Positions 35,801-49,448 of a stretch of DNA of 64,000 nucleotides are shown one piece after another (the stretch's first letter is position 1; each line of letters begins with the position of its first letter). Origin of the DNA: Hirundichthys speculiger (taxonomy: Eukaryota > Chordata > Actinopteri > Beloniformes > Exocoetidae); the NCBI GenBank assembly GCA_018398805.1, contig JAGFBZ010000940.1, positions 1,004,001-1,068,000 on the forward strand, in the 5' to 3' direction. The notes under the pieces are model-generated. The model had not been told where the DNA came from and did no database searches. It was given only the letters and a program-made list of their open reading frames with translations. The position numbers were made by a program, and so were the translations under genes.

Positions 35801-38800
35801 GTGCATGTGCATGAATACCGGCCTCCCTGTGGGTCATTGGTCTGTGCGGTCCAAGTCAGCTGCAAAAACACACCCAAGGATCTGTGAGCATGAGGCCCTG
35901 CTGGTCCGCCAATAAAACAAGTTAGTCATGACTATTGCCATTTTAAATTTTAAGTCTTGTAAAGACACCAACAATAGCAATGTTTTCTCTGTATATCCAT
36001 TTTCTGTCACTGCTTCTGTTAAAGTGGACATTGCATTTTAATGAATTCAGCGAGCTTGACTGTCATGTGGTCATCCAGGATTGAAAGAATATTCCTTTTT
36101 ATACACTAAAAGTGTTTTACTAGTATATTTTATACTTGATCAAAGTTAAACACAGCAATAAATTCAGATGCAGTGAAGGATATTTTAGCGGACACCAGAA
36201 ATGTACTGCCAAGTCTTATGCATTTGCCATGAGAGTCATGCAGTTTAACGTGTTCACATGCTCTCACGTCATACCGCTGCTACGCTAAGAATCCCATCAA
36301 AATATATCTATGTTTCATATATTCTATATAAGTGTGGAAGCTCTTCCAGATGTGGTGACCTGTTTAAGACTTAGGCTTGTTTATGTCCTTGTGTAGAGGG
36401 ATTGGGACTCCTTTATAGTTGCTAGGTTAGCACGCCTATAGACTGTTAATTAACTTTAGCGCTGTTAGCTTTCTGTAGCATTGAGGTGCTACACCCTGAG
36501 CTGCAGTGTGCATCTTTATAATGTTGAAACTAGAAATGTAATCTTGGACAAGCCAACTGGATTGATAAGGTCTGGACAGGTATTTCTCTTTTTGGTAACA
36601 GTATAAATATTCGATTGTTGTATAGATTAGTTAAAAGTGTTTTTTTTTTTGCATGTATTGTGTTACTTTTTGACTCCCAGAACTGCTGCTCCGTCACTTT
36701 CACTTTCACTTTCAAATTTTCGATAACATTGCGGTAAATGGGGTCTGAAATTTTGTTTCTCAATATCTCCGTTAATTATTGCCTAAAACTCATGAAATTT
36801 GACTCAGGGATTGACAATGGGAACCTCTATCAAATTTCAAATGCTGATCCGGATCTGATCCAGAAGGCGATCTGTAAATCGCTATATGGGGGAATTGTTG
36901 CGCTCAGGGGAGGTCTGTGTTCTCCAAGTGCTTTTCTGGTTACACTTAAAAATATTGGGTTGATATGAAAGGTTTACTCATGAATTTTAACATAGTCAAC
37001 TCAAATACTCATCATGATGATATTCAACATTTTTATTAAGTATGCATACCTTAATATTCACATTTATTGGCTCCCTGGATCATTTCTTTCAGTGTACATA
37101 GAACCTGCTATGTAGTGACTGTGGAATGATACACAATAATATTTGATTTTGGACACAACCAGAGCTTCAGTTTTTATCATATCTTTAAGTTACAAAAGTC
37201 ATTCAGCATGGGAAATGCTGCTGCCCAAGATCCATAATCTCACCTTGAACTTTTTGTAACACGTGGCAGTCCTCTGCTTCATAGTGTCTGTTGGGATAGT
37301 TAACAAGTGAATTTAGGTCAGTTTAAAACTATAAACATACTTTAAATAGAATGGAGGCAGGCAGCAGCCTAAATCCTTATATCTGGTACTAATACTACCA
37401 TTATCAATAATAAATAAGGTAACATTAGCTGTTAGCACTTGAATCTCTGATACACTTAGCAACAGTGGAGTTTCATCGTGGGTAGGTGGGAACAACAATA
37501 CTTCCCACCCTTCATCTGATGGGCGGGGAAACATGGATCAATGAAGTTAGATTTGAACTGTGTCCTGAGTTATGGTTTGGTTTGTGTTGATACTGGCTGC
37601 TTTGCCAGTAAAGACAATTCCAATATTCTGTCGAGTTTCTCATGTGTCTCTGGACAAATCATTTTGAAGTGGCAGTCATTCAAGGGTCTAACACAATTCC
37701 TATTTTTCATTCATGGTGCTGTGTGAAATTAAACTGGAACAAGACGAGTCCAAAAGCAGTTTGCTGAGTGAGTTTTCATATGTTTTGCAGCCTTGATTCT
37801 CTGGACCTTTACCTCTGCTCGAGCCTACAGAAGCTCTGACTTTGAGCTTCATGAAAAAGAGCGAAAAACAGACTCTAGGGGATTGTGGGTTTGAGAAAAT
37901 GAAAGAAACGATTCTGGCATGGCGGTGTTGGAGGGGATGAAAGATGAAAAGGACAGGGAGGAAGAAAATGAAAAAAAAAGAGAGAAAAGGATCTGTGCAC
38001 CGTGGTGTGATTACAGGCTAACTGGGTCTTGGTTGTAATGTTTTCCAGATGGGGTCCTACTTTGGCTACGCAGTGGCAACCACTGACATCAACAATGACG
38101 GGTAAGTGAAGGGAATCACAGTGACACAGATGGTGGCACAAACAGTGACAAAGACATGAAATGGTTCAAATAGGAGCAAAGGGAAAAAGTGCATGATAAA
38201 ACTAGAAACTAAAAGTGTAATGAAGAGTTCACTGAATGTGTCAGTGTGAATTTTTGGATTTACAGTCATCCTGATACTTTCTAGAGTGTCATGAAAATTT
38301 CCCTCCTGTACTGTTAGGCTCTATCTATAGTTCCTCCCTGCATGAAGTTCCCTTTTCCTATTTTTCATTTCCTCTAACCCTTGCACAGTTATATTACGCA
38401 GATTTGTTTTTGTACTTTAGAAATGTCAGAGTGACCCTTAAAATTAAATGTTTTTATCTCGGACAGTGGCTGTTTTTTTCTCTTTCCTTTACTGTGCGTC
38501 TGTCTCGATCTTTATTGCTTGTCTCCTGGCTCTAGATTGGATGACCTGGCAGTGGCAGCTCCGATGTTCATGCGTCGAGGCTCTGACGGACGTCTGGAGG
38601 AGCTGGGTAAAGTCTATGTGTACTTGCAGAGGGGCCCTTTGGTCCTGGAGCCAAGCGAGTCCCACCTGCTCGGTCCGCGGGCCTTTGGCCGGTTTGGCAC
38701 CTCTTTGGCTCCTCTGGGTGATCTCAACCAGGATGGATTCAATGGTACATGTGCATCAAACACTCACTTAGTGTAAAGATGAATGACATGACACCTCTCA

Positions 38801-41800
38801 TTAAGTATCTCAAATGCTTCTTCTACTGCTACAGGAACATCTTATAACATTTATATATGTAGACATGTGTAAATAGGAGATTTATTTATGCAGTCTGTTG
38901 TTGCTGTGTATAATTAGATATGGCTATTGGCTGCCCCTACGGCGGAGAAGACCAGCAGGGATTGGTTTTCATCTATAATGGTCATTCTGGAGGACTGAAG
39001 GACACGCCGAGTCAGACACTTTCTGGTCAATGGGCTTCCAGCTCGTTCCCGGCCAGTTTTGGCTTTTCTCTGCGAGGCAGCAGAGATCTCGATCAGAACG
39101 GGTACCCAGGTACAAGACAAAAATGGTCTACAACTGGAAATATGCCATAACATCTTATATACAGTCATGGAAAAAATTATTAGACCACCATTTTTTTCTT
39201 CACTTTCTTGTTCATTTTAATACCTGGTACCACTAAACATCATAATGTGACTAAAACAGACAGAAAAGAAAACACTGAATGCATAAAAGCAGTGTTTTTG
39301 GCAGTACAACGCCATAGCTATTGATGTAAAAACTTAAGTGATTTAGGTTATAATCAAGAAAACCATTGAAAATGGTAAGATATCAGCTCTTAAATAAAAC
39401 TCTTATGAGCAGTCTTTGTGGTTATCGTTATGTTTGTATGTTTGTAAAAAAATGTACCTTTAGTTGTACCAGGCATTAAAATGAACAAGAAACTGAAGAA
39501 AACAAGCTTGCTCTAATAATTTTTTCCATGACTGTATATATAGTCATTTAACTTATTTTTTTCTTTTGCAGATCTGATTGTCGGTGCTTTTGGCGTAGAT
39601 AAAGCTGTGTTGTACAGGTATGTTTGTTTATCCATCTAGCAGATTTTCTGGGAAAATGTAGACCATTCACCCAAGTCTGTCTTTGCTTCAATTAGAGCTC
39701 GGCCAATAGTGAGCGCCAGCGCATCTCTCACAGTGCAACCAACCATGTTCAGCCAGGAGAAGACGTGTTTCATAAATAAAGGGAATGATGTCATCTCTGT
39801 GTCTTGGTATGAACTTTATACATTTTTTCCTTTAAAACACACCATTTGTGTCTTGAAAAACAATTATAGATCATTTGCATACAGTATTAGGCAGCGTAGC
39901 AAATATGTCCGCAGTGAATTAAATCTTTTAAGTTAGCGTAAGAGCAGCCAAAGAGCTTGCTTAGAAATGTTATGGAACTCACATCCTAATATGTACTGTA
40001 CCTCACAAAAACATAACATGATTTAATGTTTGTCAGTTTTCTGTCCAAGCTGCTCTGAACTGTACACTGTTTTAGATCCAGTACAAAAAAAGCTCAGGGA
40101 AGCCTGACGGTTACAGTTGAACTACTGTATTAAATGTGGAACATTTTTAGATCGCTCTGACATATTTTCCCAACTTGCTGTTTTTTTTTTTTTTTTATTC
40201 TTTTTTTCAACACCAGCCTGGCATGTTAATACTAGTAGCTCTTGTTCTGGTGCTCGTTGGTATTTTTGCTGCCTTGGAAACAAGATGAAAATTGATGCAG
40301 TGAAAGGGGAGCTGGCACAAAGGTGGAGTTACTTCATGGAAAGGTGGGCAGAGTGTAGGAATCACTTATGAGCTTGATTTGGAAAAGCACAGTTAACTGT
40401 CTAGAAATGGATGACGTATTGACATTTTGGTTTAACTGCTGCATCCAGACAAAAGGAATAACATTAAAAGCACTGAAGGGACTGTAACGGTCCCTGGTTT
40501 GTTGTATTTTGAAAGTTAAAAGTCTTGATTGTGTTTTCTTTTGTTTCACATAAGAGGATGAGATGAAAGAAAAAAAAAACATTGTGCGAGCAATACTAAG
40601 TGCCTCCTTACTACCTCCACAAGATTTTAACAAGTTTCTGGTGAACAGCTGGCAGGCAGGCCAGTGCCCTTCTGCCGGGGTCAAGGGTGACTGCTGCTGG
40701 CTAAACCAGCCAAACTGGCAACTAAAGGCTGCCCGTTTAGTCATCTGCTCCGGGAAAACCATTTCTGACCACGAACTGGAAGGGTGTGCAGCTGTGGTCC
40801 AACTGCTGCTCTTGATGGCTCAGCCAGAACTCTGGCAGTCCCTGTTTCAGCTCTGCTAGTCGTCATTTAAGATGTCATTTTGGTAATGACATCTGAAGCG
40901 AGGATGAATAAACTGATTTGATAAGAATGAATGCAAGGTAACATAAGTTAGCATCTTAGATCAGCATGAGGTCAGCTAAGCTAAATTAGCAAGCTTCTGG
41001 TAATCAGGGAAAGATGGGCATGTTTCAACAGATTACCAGGCTTCTTTGTTCTCCCCATTTGTTTAGTTTTTGGATTAACTGGAGTTGGATGGGGTCATTT
41101 CCTGCCAAGATGGTGTCCTTCATAAAAGAGTTTTGTGTTTTGGAGTGAAAGAGAAATGGCTATTGGCTGCCCTTAGTACTTTTTATTGGTAATAAAGAGA
41201 GAGCGAGACAGCACATGGATCCTTCAGAACCTGGTAAAGCTCATCTCCTGGGCAGGTTTGTACCAGTAAAATTTGAGTGCAGGGTCCACAAGAGAACAAG
41301 GTAGTGGACCTTGGTGGACAGATTCTGAGTTTTTGCGGATAACACCAGTGTCTAAGCTAAACATAGGCCCCGATCGTACACCTCCCGCTAGCCGCTACCC
41401 GTAAATTGCGGGTTTAGGTATGAAACCCCGTTTGGGTCATAATTCAATGAATAAATTAGTCTATTATTATGAATACAGGCGTTTATTATTATGAAATACG
41501 TATTCATTATTATGAAATTTTTCCCATTATTATGAAATATTCCCCATTATTATGAAATATATGTGTATTATTATGAAATATTTCCCATTATTATGAAAAA
41601 AATGTAATTATTATGAAATATAACTTATTATTATTTAATCTTAGATAAATGCATAATAGTTTATTTCAGAATGTCTTTTGTATCTAAGAATTAGTTTTTA
41701 CATAATGGCTTCCTTTTTCATAAGAATGAGCTTTTACATAATAATGACATTTTGCCACTGGGCGGGACCAGTGGTTACCTGCATGCTCATTGGCTGATCC

Positions 41801-44800
41801 TTCTCAATGCAGTTGGTGGGGGACTCACATCGAGCCTGTAAACTGAGGTGCATTCACCTCAGTTTACGGTTAAAAGTTGACATCGACTAAGAAACGTAGC
41901 ACAAAATGTAGGGAAAACTTAATTTTGATAGCATGGCGACAGGAGGAAGATCCCTTTCTGACTTACTCCGAGAGGTAGCCAACAGGCTCGATGCGAGTGC
42001 AACCTGCCCTTAAAGGCAATGGCTACTGAGCACTGATTGGTTTAACAGGTGGAACACCCTAACCAATCCTATGCATATTATAGCAGTTAGCACAGGTAAC
42101 TCAGGTAGGTAGATAGTGGGTTTAGGGAGGTGGAAGATTGCGTTCTTTGCAGGGGAACGCCTCTCCCGCTACCCGCTGTCCCTTAATAGCGGCTTTAGGA
42201 AATTTGGCGGAAGATCGGGCCAATAGTCTTTGTTGCCTCAGTTGCACAGCATCAATATGAGAGACCATCAAGAAGCTCCAAATTTGGTCCAGTGTTGGCA
42301 ACTCCACCTTATCCTGAATATTCAAAGCCTTGATGTTCTACCATGACATCTAGCCATGTCCACCCATGTCCTGTGGTGTCCGCTACTATATGAGGTGTGA
42401 ATGTCTATAGACGAGTTCCTGGAGAGGAAGAATCAGCCCCAAACCTCCATAGATGATTTGCAAATCAAAACACCCATTTTATGATGTGGTGGGTTCCACT
42501 GCTGCCTCACAACTAGAAGGTTCCTTGTCCAAATCCTTAAATGGGACCTTTATGTGTGGAGTTTGCATGTCCTCTCAGGATTTCTCTGACTGCTCCAGCT
42601 TCTTCCTGCAATCAAAAAACACGTACTTTGTGTGTTTCTAAACTGACCTTGGGGATGAGGGTTAATGGTTGATTGTTCTGTGTGGCCTTGTGATGAACTG
42701 GTGACCTGTCTGGGGCGATAGACTCCAGCCATTCCCTGTTACGCTAAATCGGACTTAAGCGAGCACAGATAATGACTGACGATGAAAAAGGCTGAAATCA
42801 TGAATGGAAAATTTTTCACTTTCAACACTACAGTAAATACGATTCCTAAATGCTCACATGGCTGATGCAACACAATTTGAAAAAAGGTCTTGAAAACCTG
42901 GAGATACCCCGGCTAAACTAACTGAATATATCTTGATCTTCTTTATCTGAAAACACTACGCTGCTAATGTGGATAAATATTTCTACATAGAAAAAAAAAA
43001 AAAAAGCTTGAATGATAACCTTAACTAAGTTCTATGGATTTAAGCTGAAGGGCTTAATATGTATACCGCATGTTTAACTTTTCTTGTTTTTCTTCTTTTT
43101 ATTTATGCTTTTTTGGGTTAAACATCCAGCGTCAGCATCAGTTTCTGCCTGCAGGCTAACGGCAAGCACCTCCCCTCTCATCTAGGTAAGGCATGCACAC
43201 ACACACAGTCACGCACACACACACACACAGATGGTCCCGATTACCTTGCTTTCGTTGTGTAGCCACAAGTATGCTGGACCACTTTCAGGTCAATTTGGAA
43301 GTTAGACTGAAGATAAAGGAACACTCGTGTAAATACGGGGAAACGTGGTGGGCTTCGATAGTTTAGAAAAGTGTATATGTTTATTCAACACACGGGGGTC
43401 TATATTGTCTGTGTTCTCTGCAGAGCTTTTGTTACGTCCCTGCTCTCTACCCGTCTCTAGACAGTGTACAAAGAGAAAAAAAGCAGAAAATAGGCTTTTA
43501 ACTAAATTATCGATTACCACTGTACATGTGTTGCATTTGCGCGCGGTAATGAAAGCTTATGTCTATTTGAATATGTGTGTTTGTGGCCTTGGATTTGAAG
43601 ACATTAATTTATGATTGTAACAGATGATGAGAGGTTTTGACCTTTTTTTCCCCACATACATGCGTACCTTCTAGGCTTTGTGGTGGAGGTGCAGCTGGAC
43701 AATGTGAAGCAGAGCCACAAGGAGTCTATTCGGAGGACGTTCTTCGAGGAGAACCACCAGGCCAGTCTGGTGAAGACCTTTAACCTCAGTGATGGTGAAA
43801 GCGTGTGCAATGACAGCAAGATCTACCTACGGGTCAGTCGCATTAGCTCTGTGCCTCGGTTTGTGTTTGGGCCTCAGTTAAAATAGAGAGCAGGGTGGTG
43901 AAAGTGCCCAGAGCATCATGGGAGGTGGGAGGAGGAAGTTAAGGGAAGGCTCAGGGTCACCCAAACCAGTTTTTATCAAAAAGGAAAGTTTTAAACCTAA
44001 TCTTAAAGGTAAAAAAAGGTTTCCACGTGACAAGCCCAAACTAGGAGCTGGTTTCATAAGAGAAGGTCCTGATGACTAAAGGCTCTGCCTCCCAGTCTAC
44101 TAGAAATCCCAGGTGGGGACCAGGTGGTGTTCCATATTTTGGCATGTTACAAAGGTGAAACAAGCTCTTTGAAATTTGCTTCAAATTTTGATTAAAAAAT
44201 ACAAATCCTGGTGAAAAATAACTCCAAGGTCCCTCACAGTAGTAGCATATGTCAAAAATAAAACCCTGCAGATGAACTAAACAGCTGAGGTGCTCATGTC
44301 TAAAGACAACAACCTAAATCTTATTTGACTTTATTCATTCATCCAGGCCATTTTGTCTTTAAAATATGCTCGTTGTCCAGCTGATTGACTGATCTTATTT
44401 GGCTTTGTGTACAAAAATAACAGAGTATCATCTGCATAGCAATGAATATTTATCCCGTGCTGCTTGATATTATCACCTAATAGAGTCATATGTAAAGTGC
44501 AACGTAACAGTCAAATCACAGAAGCGTGTGGAACGTCATGACTAACTGTTGTGCGACAGAAACTCCTCCTTCATTTACACATGCTGGAATCAGTGATTTA
44601 AATCAGGCTTATGTGGTTTCTTCAATCCCAGTAACACATTCATGCCTCTGTAATAGGATGTGGTGATCCATCATACCGGATGCAGCAGTTAGGTCACCTA
44701 CCAACACGAGTCTTTTGTCTGAGGTGAAGAGGAGATTGTTGGGAACTTTCACCAGTGCTGCTAAATCCTGTATATGGAAATGCTAAAGTACAGGGACAAA

Positions 44801-47800
44801 CAGTGAGGAGTCTGGATGGGACGGGGTCTGACAGAAGTGAATGGTTTAGATTAAGCTGTTGTTGTTGTCAACTGAGTCAGCTCATTAGGATCGAAGGAGT
44901 CCAGACAGAAATCAGGTTCCAAAGCTCCTCCATTTGATGACACATCAGAGGCAGGCGTGAGAAGGAGAGCAAGGGTTTTAATACTGACCACAGACCCTGA
45001 ATAAACAGCACTAAAATGAAAGCTCTTCGTTTTTTATGATTAACATTTTTTAGATGATATGGGCACTTTAAGCCCTCAGCCCAGGTAGTTTTCATTGAAA
45101 CCAGTGGATCCAATCTAATCGTTTTGGTACCTGGTGAGTGAACACAACTGTTATAAGACGTAGATTGTCTGTGGGCTTAGTAGAGGTCACATCACATGGT
45201 AAAGAAGCTTAAAATACAGTCTGTAAACCCTACATGTAGACATTTACTGTTGATATTATAAAGCTGTTCAACTCTGCAGCAGCTTAAGTCCTGAGGTGTT
45301 TCTGTATTTCTTTATCTCTCTATGGCAGGCTGATGGGGAGTTTCGGGATAAACTCTCTCCCATTTACATTAGCTTGAACTTCAGTCTGGATCCTAACGCA
45401 CCTCTGGACCGGTACAGCCTCAGTCCCATCCTGGATTACCAGACAGAGCAGCGTATACAGCAGAAGGTATGTACACCCCTTTCACTGTCATTACGATAAC
45501 AGAAAAGTAGGTTAACAGTCTCCGTTTCTTCCTTAAAATACATATTACATGATCAGCCTGTGTCTTATTTTTAGAGGGACATCATTGTGTGATCCCTTTT
45601 ATGTTTAGGCTGCTTCATTTGTGATGATTTGTGAAATTTCAAACAATTTCTCCATTCAGCTGAAAACTTGCAGCCCTCACCTCACGCTCTGTGTCGTAAC
45701 AACTGGCAAGATCGAGACTATTTAACTATTTGCATTATTGTTGGTTTTGGCTACGTTGCTGATTTAGATGTTTGCGAGTATAAAGATGCAGTGGGGAAGG
45801 AATTTAATGATGCACAGCTGAACAGTGAAGTCACTACGGCACCCTCTGGATGCTGAAGAGACCTGCAGGTTGTAGTTACACCTCACAGTGCAAAGACCAG
45901 TCAATAAATTAGAATGAACTCTTTTATTACAGATTTATATTTTTCATGTTATGATTTCTGTTATGTGGCACATTAGTAATTTTTACTTTAGAGGGTCCCT
46001 CTACAAGCATGGAGCCAAATTTGCTCTTGTCTGATTGATTGTTGGTCTTGGATTTTTTTTTTTTTTTTCGAAACAAAACAAATTGTTAACACAATTTCCG
46101 GATGTCCTAATGCAATGTTTGTGGTACACTTTAGTCAAAATACCACAGGGCTAATACCTCAGCTGACCCCGTCTTTTCAGGCCTGTTCATAACGACCAGT
46201 TTGAGAAAGTTGGAAGACTGAGCGCCTCGTTTCCATTCTTCTTCCAAGAAAACACCAATAAGATGTTGGATTTCCTTGTTGTGACACAAAGCATGAAAAG
46301 AACTGGCAGAGACAGATGATCTAATCTCTTTCTTAATCTAAATAAACCTTCCTGTTCAAAAAAAAAAACAAAAAAAAACTTAAGAGAACATTTAATAAGG
46401 ATATCAATCTGTTTATGATTATCAGATGATTATACTGGTTTCCACTGTCTGCTGATCTAATATTTGTTTTCAGTTATTAACTTAAATTATAGATATATTT
46501 TTTTGGGATCAGTATAATTAACTGGAGATGAAAATGTTATTTAACACTAAAGAAAAAAAAATAGGCAGACGAGTTTTGACTTTACCATTTCTTGAGGTCC
46601 AAGTATAAAGTAGGAATTGAAATGAAGAGATAAAAGAAAGCAGGGCTGAATGATTTGGCTTTAAGCTGGTACCGTGGTGAAACAGCAGCTCGCTCAATCA
46701 CATTTTTCTGACCCACATGGCCCGTAACAACGTTAGGAGGCTGTACGTGGTTGCTGTTTGGAGTTTTTGAGTCGGTTGTTGCTTCAGACGTGAAAGTATT
46801 TGCTCTCACGCACAGACAGAAGTGTTTTGTGTCATTGAATTTGAATATATTTGAGTATTGGACAGTTGGTCTGATTACAAAGGAATTCAAGTACGTTTGT
46901 TCAAATTTGTCCATTATTATTTTTATATATTTTTTTTCTTCCCCAATAACAAATAAGCCCAGTATTAATTTCAAGAGTGGCAGGCTCAGTGTTTAGCGAC
47001 TGCTGTAGGCTACTTCACACCACCTGTTTTTAATATTTATTCAGTTCATGTGACTCATATGTTCTTCAAGGCAGTTTGGACGCAGGAATCTGATGGTCAG
47101 TTACAGTTTTCAGCTCATAATTGTGCCACTTCACAACCTGGTTACTGGTCAGATAGAAAAGTGACGAGTGGGAAGTCAACGTGCTGAAAGAGCGGACAGT
47201 TTTGAGTTCATTTAGCTTTTTGACATTACTCATGCACTAAGCATTGTGAGAAGGGGGGGGGGGTGTATTTCTTGCTAAGTTTGTAGGACTTGGCATAACA
47301 ACAGCAGTGCTGCAGAATCTATGATCCGGCATAAAAGAAAGTGACAATAGTCGCGATTGCTGTTTTTCTGAATCGTCTCTTATACGCATCAGTCAGGTCT
47401 CCCACCTCAGCTACATCACAAATAAGTTGCTCTTTGTAGCAGAATGGTATCTGGTGCACACGTGTGCCTTTTCAGAAACTGTTTTGCGTTATTTTGCACC
47501 CTCTCGATTTCGTGACGCCCCCCCCCCCCCACCAGACCTCCTCTGTGGTCTCCTCACAGACGGTCTGCACTACAGCTGCGTCACGGACAAGTGCATCAGT
47601 ATCAGTGTTGCTTTTGTTTGCGGGAAGACCCGACTGTGAGGAAGGAGTAGTTTATTAAATCCAAACGAATATGCTGCGGGGGCAGGACTCCAAAGAACTC
47701 CAAACCAACCAGGAAAAATCCACAAGGAGACAAACAAGAACGTTGTATCTAGATTAACTTTATGTTATAATATGAACACAGTCGATGTTCATCCATGCTG

Positions 47801-49410
47801 TCTGCTGAGAGCTCGTCTTTGACATCTGCTTCTTCTGCATGGACAGTCGTTACCAGACAAAAAAAAAAAACATAACTTCCCTTTAGGGATTAATAAAGTA
47901 TTATTCAAGTAAAATCAGTTCAGTTCAGTTCAAATGTTTAGAGGAGTGACAATTATGTAATTAATGCACATCACAGTATCACATCACACCGATCTCTCAT
48001 ACTGTTATATCATATAACGCAACTAATATGATGAAAACTGAGGGTTAAATTAAAGATGCACAAATGACTGTAGAATAGGTTACAGCTGCCAAACTGTATG
48101 CTTATATTCGATTGACCTGGTACAATATAAACTAAATATAATCTTTAACAAAAGGCCAGAAAGCAGGCCCACTATTTTAACATTCAGGAATGTTAGACGT
48201 TGTAATGTGAAGAGTGTTAAATCCTCTTATTACTATCAGTGAGCTCTACATGGTTTCTGGTAATTCATTTTTTAATGTATTTATTTCTCTGATAGTGAAA
48301 TGACAATTTGATAATTCTTTTAATTGTTTCATATTTTATTATTTATTTATTAACATATTTTATGGTGAGGAAGAGACTCTATATCCGACCTTCATGATCT
48401 CACTGACAGCTTCATTTAACACTATTTAAACACTAAAATAACTGCGACCACATTCTTGAAAGTAAGTGTGGAACTTCTTGCCCCTGTTGAAAATTACAAA
48501 ATAGCTACTTTTTTTTACTACCCTTTTTTCTTTTTATGAAGTCATACATTTTAGTACAGCAGAATACTGATGTAACCTATTTTGAAATCTCCTGTGTATT
48601 TTTTTTGGGAAAAAGGTTACCAGATTACCAGTTCAGCTAAATGCTAAAGTTTGTCTCAGTTCTTGAAATGCAAGGGATTTAAAGATATATCTTTGGCAGA
48701 GGTCAACATGCTGGAAGACTAAGTGGCTTTAATATACTAAAGAGACATAATTCATTCAAACATTGATTCCTTTTTCTTTGCTGTTCTCTCACAACTTCTC
48801 TCACGTATCACAGAGATGGAGAGACACGGGGTTTAACCATTAAATCTGATCAAATCTGACTTTTTTTTGTTTTTGCCATGCTATAAAAATAGGCATTAGT
48901 TTTAAGTGTGCTGTTGTTAGTAGCCATCAAAAGTCTGATCTTCCTCTGTGATTCAGCTTTTTTAACAAAGACTCTTAATGCCTGTAATACGCCGACTTAG
49001 TAACAGACTTAGCTAATCAAATGCATGTGGGTTTTAGAGGGGATTATCCGGCTAAAAAGACAGATTTAGCAGAGATCTTCAAGCAAACACTTGAAATCTA
49101 TGTCAAGTGTTTCTGTCTGTCTGTAACGTGACCACAGTGACATCATAGAGCGCTCCACTTATTTAGGAACTAAACATGTATGGTGAACACAGTGATCACC
49201 TGATGAGACTCAACAGATGGCATTGATTTTTTTTTTTTTATAATACATTTCTCATACAGCTTAAAATCATGCACAAATACCTGTACCACATCTCCAATTC
49301 TTACTTTTATTACAGGAAATGTACATAAATGTCCAAAACTGGAGGTTGCCATTCCTAAACAAACCAGCCAAAAGACCCATCTGCTGTGGGCCGTATGGCC
49401 TTATGGGGGC

Positions 49411-49448
<38 letters not shown>

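Larger units (their letters stand above)
32911..38048. other. itga5 intron 10 (5.1 kb)
   Basis: Holds the repeats listed separately at 33225-33300, 33622-35500, 34018-34510, 35067-35135 and 36700-36940. About 35500-36700 and 36940-38048 show no recognisable feature. Confidence 0.5.
39807..43129. other. itga5 intron 15 (3.3 kb)
   Basis: Contains the composite transposon at 41366-42222 and a retroposon copy at 42480-42745. The region 39807-41365, including open frames on both strands at 40334-40859, shows no domain or splice structure. Confidence 0.5.

Noticed and set aside
40334..40859. Opposed open frames of 142 and 98 residues in intron 15
   Set aside because: No family resemblance, no splice context joining them to itga5, and composition like the rest of the intron.
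41460..41640. Regular repeats (ATTATTATGAAATA) suggesting a CRISPR-like array
   Set aside because: The units are contiguous A/T-rich arms of a MITE, without unique spacers, in a vertebrate genome.
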